DNA from: Acidimicrobiaceae bacterium
GTDB taxonomy: Bacteria > Actinomycetota > Acidimicrobiia > Acidimicrobiales > RAAP-2
Length of the DNA: 64,000 bases
Direction: 5' to 3'
NCBI GenBank assembly: GCA_003138895.1
Contig: PLHJ01000005.1
Location: 113,086-177,085, forward strand
In this document: positions 1 through 8,430 of the stretch, one piece after another
Layout of the letters: each line of letters starts with the position of its first letter
Numbering within the stretch: position 1 is the first letter of the stretch
Program-made: the position numbers and the translations under genes
The notes under the pieces: model-generated
Seen by the model: only the letters and a program-made list of their open reading frames with translations
Told to the model about the DNA's origin: nothing
Databases searched by the model: none

Positions 1-165
1 AACTGGGTCAAAGAGCGATTCGAACGACCAGCGTTTCTCGCTGGTTCGGGTTCTACTGTGTACGTGGAAGGTCACGTACAAGGTGGCGTAGCGCGCTGGG
101 ACGAGCCCAGCCCTGCGGGAGACGTTCACGTGGAACAGACGGCGACAACGCCGAAAATTACTTAG
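1..165 (+). CDS. ispE: C-terminal fragment of probable 4-diphosphocytidyl-2-C-methyl-D-erythritol kinase (truncated by window edge)
   Basis: Frame 1 open from base 1 to TAG at 163-165; translation ...FLAGSGSTVYVEGHVQGG... resembles the C-terminal GSGST motif of GHMP kinase IspE; position upstream of the glmU-prs block fits. Confidence 0.5.
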   Translation, partial: NWVKERFERPAFLAGSGSTVYVEGHVQGGVARWDEPSPAGDVHVEQTATTPKIT

Positions 166-174
166 AAACGAGAA

Positions 175-276
175 CTATTTGCCAGCGGCGCGGCGCTGCC
201 AGCGAGTTCGCTTCAGCATCTTCTTGTGCTTCTTCTTACGCATGCGCTTGCGGCGCTTTTTAATCAATGATCCCAT
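175..276 (-). CDS. Small basic ribosomal protein, bS22-like / AURKAIP1-COX24 domain (33 aa)
   Basis: MGSLIKKRRKRMRKKKHKKMLKRTRWQRRAAGK closely resembles mycobacterial bS22 (MGSVIKKRRKRM.KKKHRKLLR.TR.QRR..GK); ATG at 276 is internal to the longer ORF 175..357. Confidence 0.85.
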   Translation of the reverse strand: MGSLIKKRRKRMRKKKHKKMLKRTRWQRRAAGK

Positions 277-330
277 GGCCTGTATGACGCTACTAGGTTT
301 CGAAATAGGGCCGCCAATTGAGGAGAACTG

Positions 331-696
331 ATGCGTTTTCGAATCGACCATACGCAACTCGCTATTCCCCCGGGAGGAGAAGACCTCGCGGACACCTTCT
401 ACGTTGACTTGCTGGGCTTTCGGGTGCTCGAAAAGCCGCCGTCACTTGCCAAGCGCGGAGGGCGCTGGTACGACCACGAGGGAACCGAACTTCACCTCGG
501 AGTTGAAACAGCCTTCGTACCCGCCAAAAAGGCACACGTGGCGCTCGAGGTTGATGGCTACGACGACTTACTCGCGATATTTGACGAACATGACGTTGAA
601 GTAATACCGGACCACGAAATTGAAGGGGTGACGCGGTGTTACGTGCACGACCCGCACGGGAATCGCATTGAGTTAATTAAGGCTGAGCGTCCGTAA
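331..696 (+). CDS. VOC family protein (glyoxalase/bleomycin resistance-like)
   Basis: 121 aa; FRIDHTQLAIPPGGED...FYVDLLGFRVLEKP...YVHDPHGNRIELI typical VOC pattern. Confidence 0.85.
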   Translation: MRFRIDHTQLAIPPGGEDLADTFYVDLLGFRVLEKPPSLAKRGGRWYDHEGTELHLGVETAFVPAKKAHVALEVDGYDDLLAIFDEHDVEVIPDHEIEGVTRCYVHDPHGNRIELIKAERP

Positions 697-922
697 TTTT
701 TTCGATCTGCAGTGCTTGTCGTGGGCATCCACGAACGGCGTACTTGGCTGATTCGTACGCGCCGGCGTTATTTATCTTCGTGGGTTCTTGTCGAATGATC
801 GGATAGCCCCACTCGTCAACATTGACGAGTTCGGGAGCGAGCTCAGCACAGTGACCAAAGCCGTCACACAAAATGGGATTGACCTTGAGCACGAACGTGG
901 AAGGACGTCGCTTTACTCCCAT
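677..922 (-). CDS. Single-cluster ferredoxin
   Basis: 81 aa with CDGFGHC...CPRQAL motif typical of 3Fe-4S/4Fe-4S actinobacterial ferredoxins. Confidence 0.8.
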   Translation of the reverse strand: MGVKRRPSTFVLKVNPILCDGFGHCAELAPELVNVDEWGYPIIRQEPTKINNAGAYESAKYAVRGCPRQALQIEKITDAQP

Positions 923-2187
923 ACAAGTTCATCTCCTCGTTCGAGTCGCGGGACCGTGGCAAAGCGTGGTCCACGAGCGCCGGCGCATGGCCGACCACTC
1001 GCGTGAGCTCTGATGTCGTCTTCAAAAACCCGAAGCGACGAGCGAACGAATCGAACGACACCGTCGGGGTGGTGACAAGCGCCTCGTCCATCAATCTGCG
1101 ATGCTTGTTCATTAAGGCGTCGCAACGCTGCACCGGCGTCCTTCGAACCCGCCAAAAGCAGTCCCAGGTCGTCGGCCATTGAGGGCAACCCAAACGCGCA
1201 GGGTCCACATTGACGTGCACTCTCGTTGGCCATCCAACGCACGATGTTGTAGATCTCGCCAATACCGCAACCTGATTTGGGTAGGACGAAAATGATGCCG
1301 GCACCGACGGATGCATTCACCGTCTTGAGTGCCGCATTATCAAACGAAAGATCGATGTTGCGTCCGCTGATCCACTCGCCGCTGTAGCCACCAAGCAAGA
1401 GGGCCTGGGGATCGCGGTCGGCCTGTGCCGCTTCCAAGATCTGTCGAATGGGGGTGCCGGCCGCTACTTCCATGACCGTCGGGTGCGAAACGGCGCCCGT
1501 CACTGAGACGAGTAACGATCCCGGGTGCAATGGCGTCCCGAGCGAGCGAAACCACTCGGCGCCATAGCGGGCAATGAGCCCCACATTGGCGCACGTCTCG
1601 GCGTTATCGAGAAGCACGACACCTTGACCAATGCGCAAGACGTTTGGTCGGTTGGGTCGGTACTGCGGCAGACACTGATTGTCGTCGAGCCAGTGCACGA
1701 GCGCGGACTCTTCACCCGCAACGTAGCGACCGGGCGGCGTGTGCAATTCAATGAGCGGTCCGCGCTGACTACGGCGCTGGCGTTCGTGGATTGCTCGTTC
1801 CATGTGGTTGATCGTGGTGGAAAACTCACGAGCGACACAGACCGCAATGTGCTTGGCGCCAATCATGGCGGCCAGCGCTTCTGCGCCGTCGAGCACGAGG
1901 TGGGGATTGGCGGCGATGAGCGAACGGTCCTTGTGAGAAGCCGGCTCACCTTCCATGGCGTTGACAACAACGTATTTGGTACGACTCCGCTGCGAGCGAA
2001 GTAGTTCAACCTTGCGATGCGTCGGAAATCCGGCGCCGCCACGGCCCATTAATCCTGAGGCCTCGAGTTCCTTCAGGGCATCAACGACTTCTCCCGACGA
2101 GGAGAATGCTTGCTCGTGTTCAACGAGTGTGAGTGGCCGCCTCGTCGTTTGGTGAATGAGTCGGGGAAGTGACGATGGAGCAATCAT
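913..2187 (-). CDS. NuoF-like (complex I 51 kDa/SLBB) electron-transfer protein
   Basis: 424 aa; GRGGAGFPTHRKVELL, VVNAMEGEPASHKDR, YVAGEESALV, ESARQCGPCAFGLP motifs. Confidence 0.85.
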   Translation of the reverse strand: MIAPSSLPRLIHQTTRRPLTLVEHEQAFSSSGEVVDALKELEASGLMGRGGAGFPTHRKVELLRSQRSRTKYVVVNAMEGEPASHKDRSLIAANPHLVLDGAEALAAMIGAKHIAVCVAREFSTTINHMERAIHERQRRSQRGPLIELHTPPGRYVAGEESALVHWLDDNQCLPQYRPNRPNVLRIGQGVVLLDNAETCANVGLIARYGAEWFRSLGTPLHPGSLLVSVTGAVSHPTVMEVAAGTPIRQILEAAQADRDPQALLLGGYSGEWISGRNIDLSFDNAALKTVNASVGAGIIFVLPKSGCGIGEIYNIVRWMANESARQCGPCAFGLPSMADDLGLLLAGSKDAGAALRRLNEQASQIDGRGACHHPDGVVRFVRSSLRVFEDDIRAHASGRPCAGARGPRFATVPRLERGDELVWE

Positions 2188-2822
2188 CGTCGTCGCACAA
2201 CCTTTTGCGATGAAGCCGGCCGACTATTGGACGTTTTTGCGAGAGGAGCTCGCGCGAGTGGCGACAGCGCGGTTCGACCGGCGGCGCGAACGGGTCGGCC
2301 AAAGAACCTCCATAGCCCGGCAAGAGCTACCACGAGCACACACAACCCGATGACGGCGAGCCCCCATGGTTTGTGCGAATCGCTGCCCGTCAAAAAACTG
2401 TGTGCTGCGGCACTCGCGAAAGCGAGCCACGAGAACCAGTGGATAAAGCGCCATGAACTGTTCTTGATGCGAACTTTCAAAAGACTCGACACCCACACGC
2501 AGAGCATGAGGTCAAAGGCGATCGTACCAATCGCCACGGGGAGTCTTCGATACGAAGAAGTAAATGGCGCAATGGCAGAAATCAGCCCAGTGGAGACATA
2601 ACTGTCGAGCACGGTCGAGAGAATATGAATGACCAAAAAGAGCATCGCCACGATGGAAAGTGAACGATGCAGTTCGTTGATCTCGAAACGACCGACGTAA
2701 GTGCCACCAACGCGATTGGCGACGAGTGTGCCCATCGTCACCACAATCGTGAAGAGAATGAGTGCGACCATGCCCGTGGCACGTGTCGTGTACCAGAAGT
2801 AGGGAGACGTCAGGGCCAGCAT
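2184..2822 (-). CDS. Ferric reductase-like transmembrane protein
   Basis: 212 aa, multiple TM helices with conserved His (ELHRSLSIVAMLFLVIHILS; WRFIHWFSWLAFASAAAHSF). Confidence 0.8.
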   Translation of the reverse strand: MLALTSPYFWYTTRATGMVALILFTIVVTMGTLVANRVGGTYVGRFEINELHRSLSIVAMLFLVIHILSTVLDSYVSTGLISAIAPFTSSYRRLPVAIGTIAFDLMLCVWVSSLLKVRIKNSSWRFIHWFSWLAFASAAAHSFLTGSDSHKPWGLAVIGLCVLVVALAGLWRFFGRPVRAAGRTALSPLARAPLAKTSNSRPASSQKVVRRR

Positions 2823-3724
2823 TACGCCGCTAACTCTTCTTGGGGCCAGCCTCCGACAAAATCAACGCCACCGTCGTGACGCACGAGTCGGCCTGACCAA
2901 CCCGCCTGGGCAATGTGGTAGCCGGCTTCTTCATCCCAGAGAAGACTGGCGGTCGCAAAGGCATTCGCGGTGACGCAGTCCTTCGCGGCCACGCTCGCGG
3001 TTGCATACATACCGAGCGCACAGTCACCCGTTCGTGGGTCAACAATGTGATTCACGACGCGCTCACCAGCTCGCCAGTGGCGAACATTGGTCGATGACGT
3101 CGCGACGCCACCGTTGCTGAACGCTATGCGCGACTCGTTTCCCTTGATGTCCAAGGAATCACTGATGCCAATGACCCAAGGACCAACGGAACCCTGTCCT
3201 CGCACCGCCACGTCGCCTCCGATTTCGACGAGGACGCCGCCGAACGATGCGCATTCGTCCGCAACGATGTCAGCGACGAGGGCTTTGGCACTGGCACCGA
3301 GATCGAGTTGAGCACCTGCGCTCAAACGCACGGTGTGGCGCTCAGGATCGAAATGAATCGTGCTTATCCCCGGCGACGGTTTCGCTTCGTCGCGCACGGC
3401 TCGGGTGTGGCCGGCCATCGCGTCAAAGTCTTGGTCGTATCCCAGATTGAGTAGAGCGCCCAAGACGGTCGGATCACAGAGTCCGTTGGTGAGGTCGGAT
3501 GTGTAAAGGGCGCTGTGCAGCGCACGTTCAAACGTGGCACTGACGCGAACTGGTTTTCGGTTTGCTGCATTCAACACCGAAATTTCTGAGTCACTTCGAA
3601 ACCGATTGCAACTGTCGTCAAATTGTTTGATCCAGTACTGGAGTCGCTCCATCGCGGCGTTTTCGTGGTGCGGATTCTCGAGCGCGAGTACGCCCGTTAG
3701 ACCCCAGGTTTCGAAAGTTTTCAT
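2822..3724 (-). CDS. apbE: FAD:protein FMN transferase (ApbE family)
   Basis: Start MKTFETWGL; FDDSCNRFRSDSEISVLNA, LDLGASAKALVADIVADEC, VEIGGDVAVRG, VNHIVDPRTG motifs; upstream ORF extension is not protein-like. Confidence 0.9.
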   Translation of the reverse strand: MKTFETWGLTGVLALENPHHENAAMERLQYWIKQFDDSCNRFRSDSEISVLNAANRKPVRVSATFERALHSALYTSDLTNGLCDPTVLGALLNLGYDQDFDAMAGHTRAVRDEAKPSPGISTIHFDPERHTVRLSAGAQLDLGASAKALVADIVADECASFGGVLVEIGGDVAVRGQGSVGPWVIGISDSLDIKGNESRIAFSNGGVATSSTNVRHWRAGERVVNHIVDPRTGDCALGMYATASVAAKDCVTANAFATASLLWDEEAGYHIAQAGWSGRLVRHDGGVDFVGGWPQEELAA

Positions 3725-3728
3725 TGAT

Positions 3729-4058
3729 CTAGTAGCAGGTCTGGTGACCGGAGGGCGAGGAGAAGCAAACAGTCGTGGTCGTCGTGGGAACGGTTGTGGG
3801 CGCAATGTACGTGGTTGTTGGCGTCGTGGCCGTGGTGCCACCACCGGTCGTGGTTTTGGTTGTTGTCGGCACCGTCGAGGGAACGGTCGTGGTTGGGATG
3901 ACGGGAATCGTTGTAACAGCGTGGGAAGCAGCATTTGCGGCGTAAGCCACGATGGCTCCGGAGCCACCGATGGCCGCCAAAAACACCAGTTGAGTTAAGC
4001 GTCGAACCCGGGCAAATCGCCGGTCTCGCTGTTGGGGGGTTCGAATGTGTGGGGGCAT
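3729..4058 (-). CDS. Small membrane-anchored Thr-rich extracytoplasmic protein
   Basis: Start MPPHIRTPQQRD; one TM segment (LTQLVFLAAIGGSGAIVAYAA) then Thr/Pro-rich tail ending CFSSPSGHQTCY; located between apbE and the histidine kinase, same strand. Confidence 0.6.
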   Translation of the reverse strand: MPPHIRTPQQRDRRFARVRRLTQLVFLAAIGGSGAIVAYAANAASHAVTTIPVIPTTTVPSTVPTTTKTTTGGGTTATTPTTTYIAPTTVPTTTTTVCFSSPSGHQTCY

Positions 4059-4153
4059 GAACGAAATGTCCTTTGTTTCCCTACATTCTCGTGGGGAAAG
4101 CTGAATAAAAGGCACAATCCTTCTAAGAATTGCTGAAGAGAGACGAGGTTTTC

Positions 4154-5491
4154 TTAGTCAGTCTCAGGAATGGTGAGCGTGAATTTTGCTCCGCCCAACG
4201 TGTCCGACGTACCCACGCTCACGCTGCCACCAAATTCGAGTGCAACTTGTTCAACAATGGCGAGACCGAGTCCCGAACCCGGGAGAGACCTTGCACTCGG
4301 CGAGCGCCAAAAACGATCAAAGACATTCGCGCGCTCACTATCGGGGACCCCAGGACCACTGTCTTCAACAACGACGTCGCCGTTCTTGCACGTCACCACG
4401 ATGCGACCACCGACGGGAGAAAACTTTATGGCGTTGTTGAGCAAGTTGTTGATGGCTCTCGTTAGGCGATCACGTCGAACTTCAACGTTGCAGGCCGAAC
4501 CCTCAAATTCAATGGTGACGTCTTTTGTACGTGCGTGGGTGCGCGCGATTTCCACGGCGTCGTCGGTCAGCTCATCAAGGCGAAGTACTTCAATCGTTCC
4601 TTCGCTTCGTTCCCCGCGAGCAAGTTCGCCAAGGTCGGTAACGAGTGACGCCAATTCATCGACCTGGGCAATCATGTCCGACGTAATTTGCTGGACGTCA
4701 TCTTGGGAAAGCTCACTGGCTCTTGATAGAACCTGCGCGTTCGTGCGAAGCGATGTGAGCGGTGTTCGAAGTTCGTGACTGGCGTCCACTACCAATTGGC
4801 GCTGCAGACTCTGACTTTGGTCCACGGAGTGGAGTAGTCGGTTAAAGACTCGCCGCAGTCGTCCAAGTTCGTCGAAATTTCCTTCGTCGAGGCGCGCTTT
4901 CACGTCACTCGTCTCAGCGATATCTTCAATTTGGTTGGTGACGTCGACGAGTGGACGTACGGCGGCTCGGGCAATGACGAGACCGAGTGCGAGCGCCAAC
5001 AATACGCCGCCGATTGCCACCAAGAAGAGCGTGGCCGCCAACGTGTGAAGCTCGCCAAGTTGTCCAGTGACGTTCACACTGAAAAGTTGCGCTACTGGCG
5101 TTGTCAGTTCGCACGCGCCCGTCGAGCAGCGAACTACGGACCCTTTGGCGAGAGGGACGATCAGTTCGCGATACGAGTTAGAACCAACACGAACGGTTCG
5201 AAGCAATTGCGGCGCAGTGCCGTTCGCAATGGCCTTTATGGCCGCGTCAATTGGCAAATTTGATTCGGGGTACGCCTGTCCATTAGGGAGAATTGTTTCG
5301 AAGTAGGCGCCACTTACGGCTTGACCTTCGCCAAACGGGTGCGTCGAACTTTGCGATGCGGCGAGCAGTGATTGATCTACCGAATGCAAAACGGCGTTTC
5401 GAGTCGAAAGAAAGGACGCCGAACAGGCCAATAAGACGGCGATGGCCGCCGTGGCGGCACTCGCCAGGATGACTCGATTACGAAAACTCAC
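4154..5491 (-). CDS. Two-component sensor histidine kinase
   Basis: 445 aa; HAMP region, DASHELRTPLTSLRTNAQVL (H-box), NNLLNNAIKFSP (N-box), GSGLGLAIV (G-box). Confidence 0.95.
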   Translation of the reverse strand: MSFRNRVILASAATAAIAVLLACSASFLSTRNAVLHSVDQSLLAASQSSTHPFGEGQAVSGAYFETILPNGQAYPESNLPIDAAIKAIANGTAPQLLRTVRVGSNSYRELIVPLAKGSVVRCSTGACELTTPVAQLFSVNVTGQLGELHTLAATLFLVAIGGVLLALALGLVIARAAVRPLVDVTNQIEDIAETSDVKARLDEGNFDELGRLRRVFNRLLHSVDQSQSLQRQLVVDASHELRTPLTSLRTNAQVLSRASELSQDDVQQITSDMIAQVDELASLVTDLGELARGERSEGTIEVLRLDELTDDAVEIARTHARTKDVTIEFEGSACNVEVRRDRLTRAINNLLNNAIKFSPVGGRIVVTCKNGDVVVEDSGPGVPDSERANVFDRFWRSPSARSLPGSGLGLAIVEQVALEFGGSVSVGTSDTLGGAKFTLTIPETD

Positions 5492-6189
5492 GAGGTGCGA
5501 AGCGCGTAACCCACACCACGAATTGTCTGAACGAGTCGCGCCTCACCTCCTTCTTCGAGTTTGCGTCGTAGGTAACCGATGTAGACGGCCAGAGAGTTTG
5601 TTCCTGAGTCAAAGGTGTAACCCCACACCAGGTCGAGGATTTGGTCGCGGGTGAGCACTTGTCGAGGGTGATTGAGGAGCAACTCCAGAAGGTCAAACTC
5701 AATGCGAGTGAGTTCAATGCGGCGCTCGCTGCGATACACCTCTCGGGTTTGGGGATTCAGCGTCAAGTCCTCGAAACGAAGAAGCGTTTCGCCGCTCTCC
5801 GAAAATCCCTTTCGACGAAGTAGCGCTCGAAGTCGCGCCAGTAGTTCTGCGAGGTCAAATGGCTTCACGAGATAGTCGTCGGCTCCCGCGTCAAGTCCCT
5901 CCACGCGGTCATTCACCGCGTCACGAGCCGTCAACATCAAGATGGGTGTGGCGTCGCCGGCCCGTCGAATACGACGGCACACTTCAACGCCGTCAAGGTC
6001 GGGGAGTTGGAGATCAAGGACAATGGCGTCGGGCACCCGCAACTGGATGGCCCGAAGGGCGCTCGTGGCGTCTTCGAACATCTCGACGTCGTAATTTTCC
6101 ATGCGCAGCGCACGGCCCAGGGAGAGGCGAATCGCGGGGTCGTCATCGACAATCGCCACGTAGAGCGGAGTTGGGCTTTGGCTGGTCAT
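5488..6189 (-). CDS. OmpR-family response regulator
   Basis: 233 aa; receiver domain (VDDDPAIR, IVLDLQLPDLDG, VKPFDLAELLARL) and winged-helix output (LTRIEFDLLELLLNHPRQVLTRDQIL); overlaps kinase start. Confidence 0.95.
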   Translation of the reverse strand: MTSQSPTPLYVAIVDDDPAIRLSLGRALRMENYDVEMFEDATSALRAIQLRVPDAIVLDLQLPDLDGVEVCRRIRRAGDATPILMLTARDAVNDRVEGLDAGADDYLVKPFDLAELLARLRALLRRKGFSESGETLLRFEDLTLNPQTREVYRSERRIELTRIEFDLLELLLNHPRQVLTRDQILDLVWGYTFDSGTNSLAVYIGYLRRKLEEGGEARLVQTIRGVGYALRTS

Positions 6190-6299
6190 GGTTGGTTCTC
6201 TTCGTTTCGCAGTGCTGACACCATCTAGTGTGATAGGTCGGTGTAAAGAGCAATCGTAGATTCCCTAAGAATCTGGGAAGATTGTTTTCGTACCAGCAA

Positions 6300-6375
6300 T
6301 GGCGGGTAGTTCAATTGGCAGAACGCCGGACTTTGAATCCGTAGGTTGGAGGTTCGAGCCCTCCCCCGCCAGCCA
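6300..6375 (+). tRNA. tRNA-Gln (anticodon TTG), CCA encoded
   Basis: TGGCGGG...CCCGCCA acceptor pairing, loop CTTTGAA, T-arm GGTTCGAGCC, genomic CCA at 6373-6375. Confidence 0.93.
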
Positions 6376-7266
6376 CTAATTCTCAAGCAAATACTCCTGG
6401 ATAATGGCCGCCAAGAGTACGGGCTGGTCGCCTTGAATCGAGTGGCCGGCACCTTCCACGTGAACAACGGCGTCCTCGGGTCGTCGTTTTTTGAACTCGG
6501 CCTCGTCTTCGTCGTCCACGACGGAGCCTTTGGCCATACCCCGCACCAACGTGACTGGTTGCGGGAGTTGTTCCAGCACGTCCCAAAGGTTTTCCACGTT
6601 TGGCGATTCGAGCGTGCTCGCTTCGTGCTGCTGGTGTCGCCACACCCAGGTGCCGTCGTCTCGCTGTAGGGCGTTGTGCAAAATGCCCCGGCGCAGTGAA
6701 CTGACACTGCGAGTGGGATTGTGCTCAACGGTTCGAGTTAGTAACGCGTCAAAATCGTCAAAGTATTTGGGACCGTTGACGAAGTTCGTGATGTGTTTAG
6801 CCTTGTCGCGATTGACTCCCGGCGTTATATCGACGAGGAGCAATTTGCTCACGAGGTCCGGTCGCTCCTTTGCGAGCAACATCGCGGTCATACCACCGAG
6901 CGACATTCCCACGAGTGGTCGAGGACCCTCGAGAAGTTGCTCGAGCGCTACGGCGACACTCTGCGCGTGGGAGGAAATGGCGCCGTGGCCGTAGGGGCCC
7001 GCATCGGAATGGCCGTGTCCGGGTAAATCCATCGCGACGAGTGGGCGCGATAACGCGAGAGCCACGGTGTCCCAGGTGTGAGCGTTCTGGGCACCGCCGT
7101 GCAACAAAGAAAGCTCCGCCGGTCCCACGCCCCAGCGAAGTCCACTCAGTTGGCGAAGCCCGTCGACTGAGACAAAAAACCTCGAGACGATTGGTGTGGG
7201 AACGTCAAGTGACCATTCGGCAATGTTCTCATGAAAGAACGAGAATTCATCGTAAATTATTCGTTC
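6376..7266 (-). CDS. Alpha/beta hydrolase
   Basis: LSLLHGGAQNAHTWDTV, VAMDLPGHGHSD, LVGMSLGGMTAM (nucleophile elbow), GAGHSIQGDQP; several upstream start options up to 7290. Confidence 0.88.
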   Translation of the reverse strand, partial: ERIIYDEFSFFHENIAEWSLDVPTPIVSRFFVSVDGLRQLSGLRWGVGPAELSLLHGGAQNAHTWDTVALALSRPLVAMDLPGHGHSDAGPYGHGAISSHAQSVAVALEQLLEGPRPLVGMSLGGMTAMLLAKERPDLVSKLLLVDITPGVNRDKAKHITNFVNGPKYFDDFDALLTRTVEHNPTRSVSSLRRGILHNALQRDDGTWVWRHQQHEASTLESPNVENLWDVLEQLPQPVTLVRGMAKGSVVDDEDEAEFKKRRPEDAVVHVEGAGHSIQGDQPVLLAAIIQEYLLEN

Positions 7267-7307
7267 CATAATGAGCATCGTACGGCACAACTGCTAGAGA
7301 TGAAGGG

Positions 7308-8399
7308 GTGAGTCGTCCTACGTGTGTCGTCATTCTCGCGGCGGGTGAAGGTACCCGTATGCGTTCGTCGAGGCCGAAACCCTTGCACCATCTGTGTGGA
7401 CGCCCTATGGTGCTGCACGTCTTGGACGCGGCGTCGCACGACGACGTGCAAGCGACCGTCGTGGTCGTTGGTCACGGAGCAGCGTGGGTCGAAAAATCAC
7501 TGACGGATCGAGCGAGCGCCGACGCGCAGCTGACCTTCGTCGAACAAGTGGAACAATTGGGCACTGGTCATGCGGTGGCGTCGGCTCTCACCACCATCGA
7601 CGAAGCAATTGGTGCGAGCGACGGCGACGTCTTGATACTTCCCGGCGACACGCCGCTTCTTCGTTCTTCGACCATCCAAGTGCTTCTTAACGATCACCGA
7701 GAGAGCAACGCCGCGCTGACGGTGCTGACGGCCAAGGTGGACGACCCCACTGGCTACGGTCGCGTCGTCTATGGCAAGGACAATAAGGTCGCCCGCATTG
7801 TTGAAGAACGAGACGCGAACGAAGAAGAACGCGCGATCAACGAAATCAACACGTCCATCATGGTGGTGCGACAAAGTCTGCTCGGCCCGGCGCTTCGAAA
7901 GGTCGGACGCGCGAACGCCCAACACGAGTACTACTTGACGGATTTAGTGAGCGTGCTGCACGAAGCGGGCCACGTGACCCGGTCGTTCTTGCTCTATGAC
8001 CCGACCGAAGCCGCCGGCGTCAATGACCGAGCGCAATTAGCAAGCGCTGAACGTGAACTACGCCGCCGGATAAACGAGCAGTGGATGCACCGGGGCGTCA
8101 CGATGTGGGACCCGAGTTCGACCTACGTCGATGCCGACGTAGTACTGAACGTGGACGTCTCATTGCTGCCTGGCACCGTCCTAAAGGGTCGCTGCACCAT
8201 AGGCGAAGGCGCCCAAATTGGCCCGAACGCGTACCTCACTGACGTGAGCGTCGGGGCCAATTCGATTCTTGGCAGCGTGGAAGCCGTGACGTCGCGCATC
8301 GGGTCCAACGCTCGTGTCGGATCGTTCAGTGTCCTTGGACCCGGCACCGAAGTTCGAGACAACGAAGTCGTCTCGTCGCACACCCTTCGAAGCATCTAA
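7308..8399 (+). CDS. glmU: GlmU-like N-acetylglucosamine-1-phosphate uridylyltransferase, C-terminally short
   Basis: 363 aa; VVILAAGEGTRMRSSRPKPLHHLCGRPM, EQLGTGHAV, GDTPLL, TGYGRVV motifs; LbH repeats end early compared with ~450+ aa GlmU. Confidence 0.88.
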   Translation: MSRPTCVVILAAGEGTRMRSSRPKPLHHLCGRPMVLHVLDAASHDDVQATVVVVGHGAAWVEKSLTDRASADAQLTFVEQVEQLGTGHAVASALTTIDEAIGASDGDVLILPGDTPLLRSSTIQVLLNDHRESNAALTVLTAKVDDPTGYGRVVYGKDNKVARIVEERDANEEERAINEINTSIMVVRQSLLGPALRKVGRANAQHEYYLTDLVSVLHEAGHVTRSFLLYDPTEAAGVNDRAQLASAERELRRRINEQWMHRGVTMWDPSSTYVDADVVLNVDVSLLPGTVLKGRCTIGEGAQIGPNAYLTDVSVGANSILGSVEAVTSRIGSNARVGSFSVLGPGTEVRDNEVVSSHTLRSI

Positions 8400-8430
8400 A
8401 GACCCCCCTCGAAACGTCTACGCTGAGGCT

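Noticed and set aside
677-3724. Rnf or complex I operon
   Set aside because: Only a NuoF-like subunit and ferredoxin are present, with ferric-reductase-like and ApbE proteins; no RnfA/B/D/E/G or other Nuo subunits.
2822-3967. N-terminal 81-aa Pro/Arg-rich extension of ApbE
   Set aside because: It is the alternate frame of the Thr-rich gene at 3729-4058; the internal ATG at 3724 fits the ApbE family.
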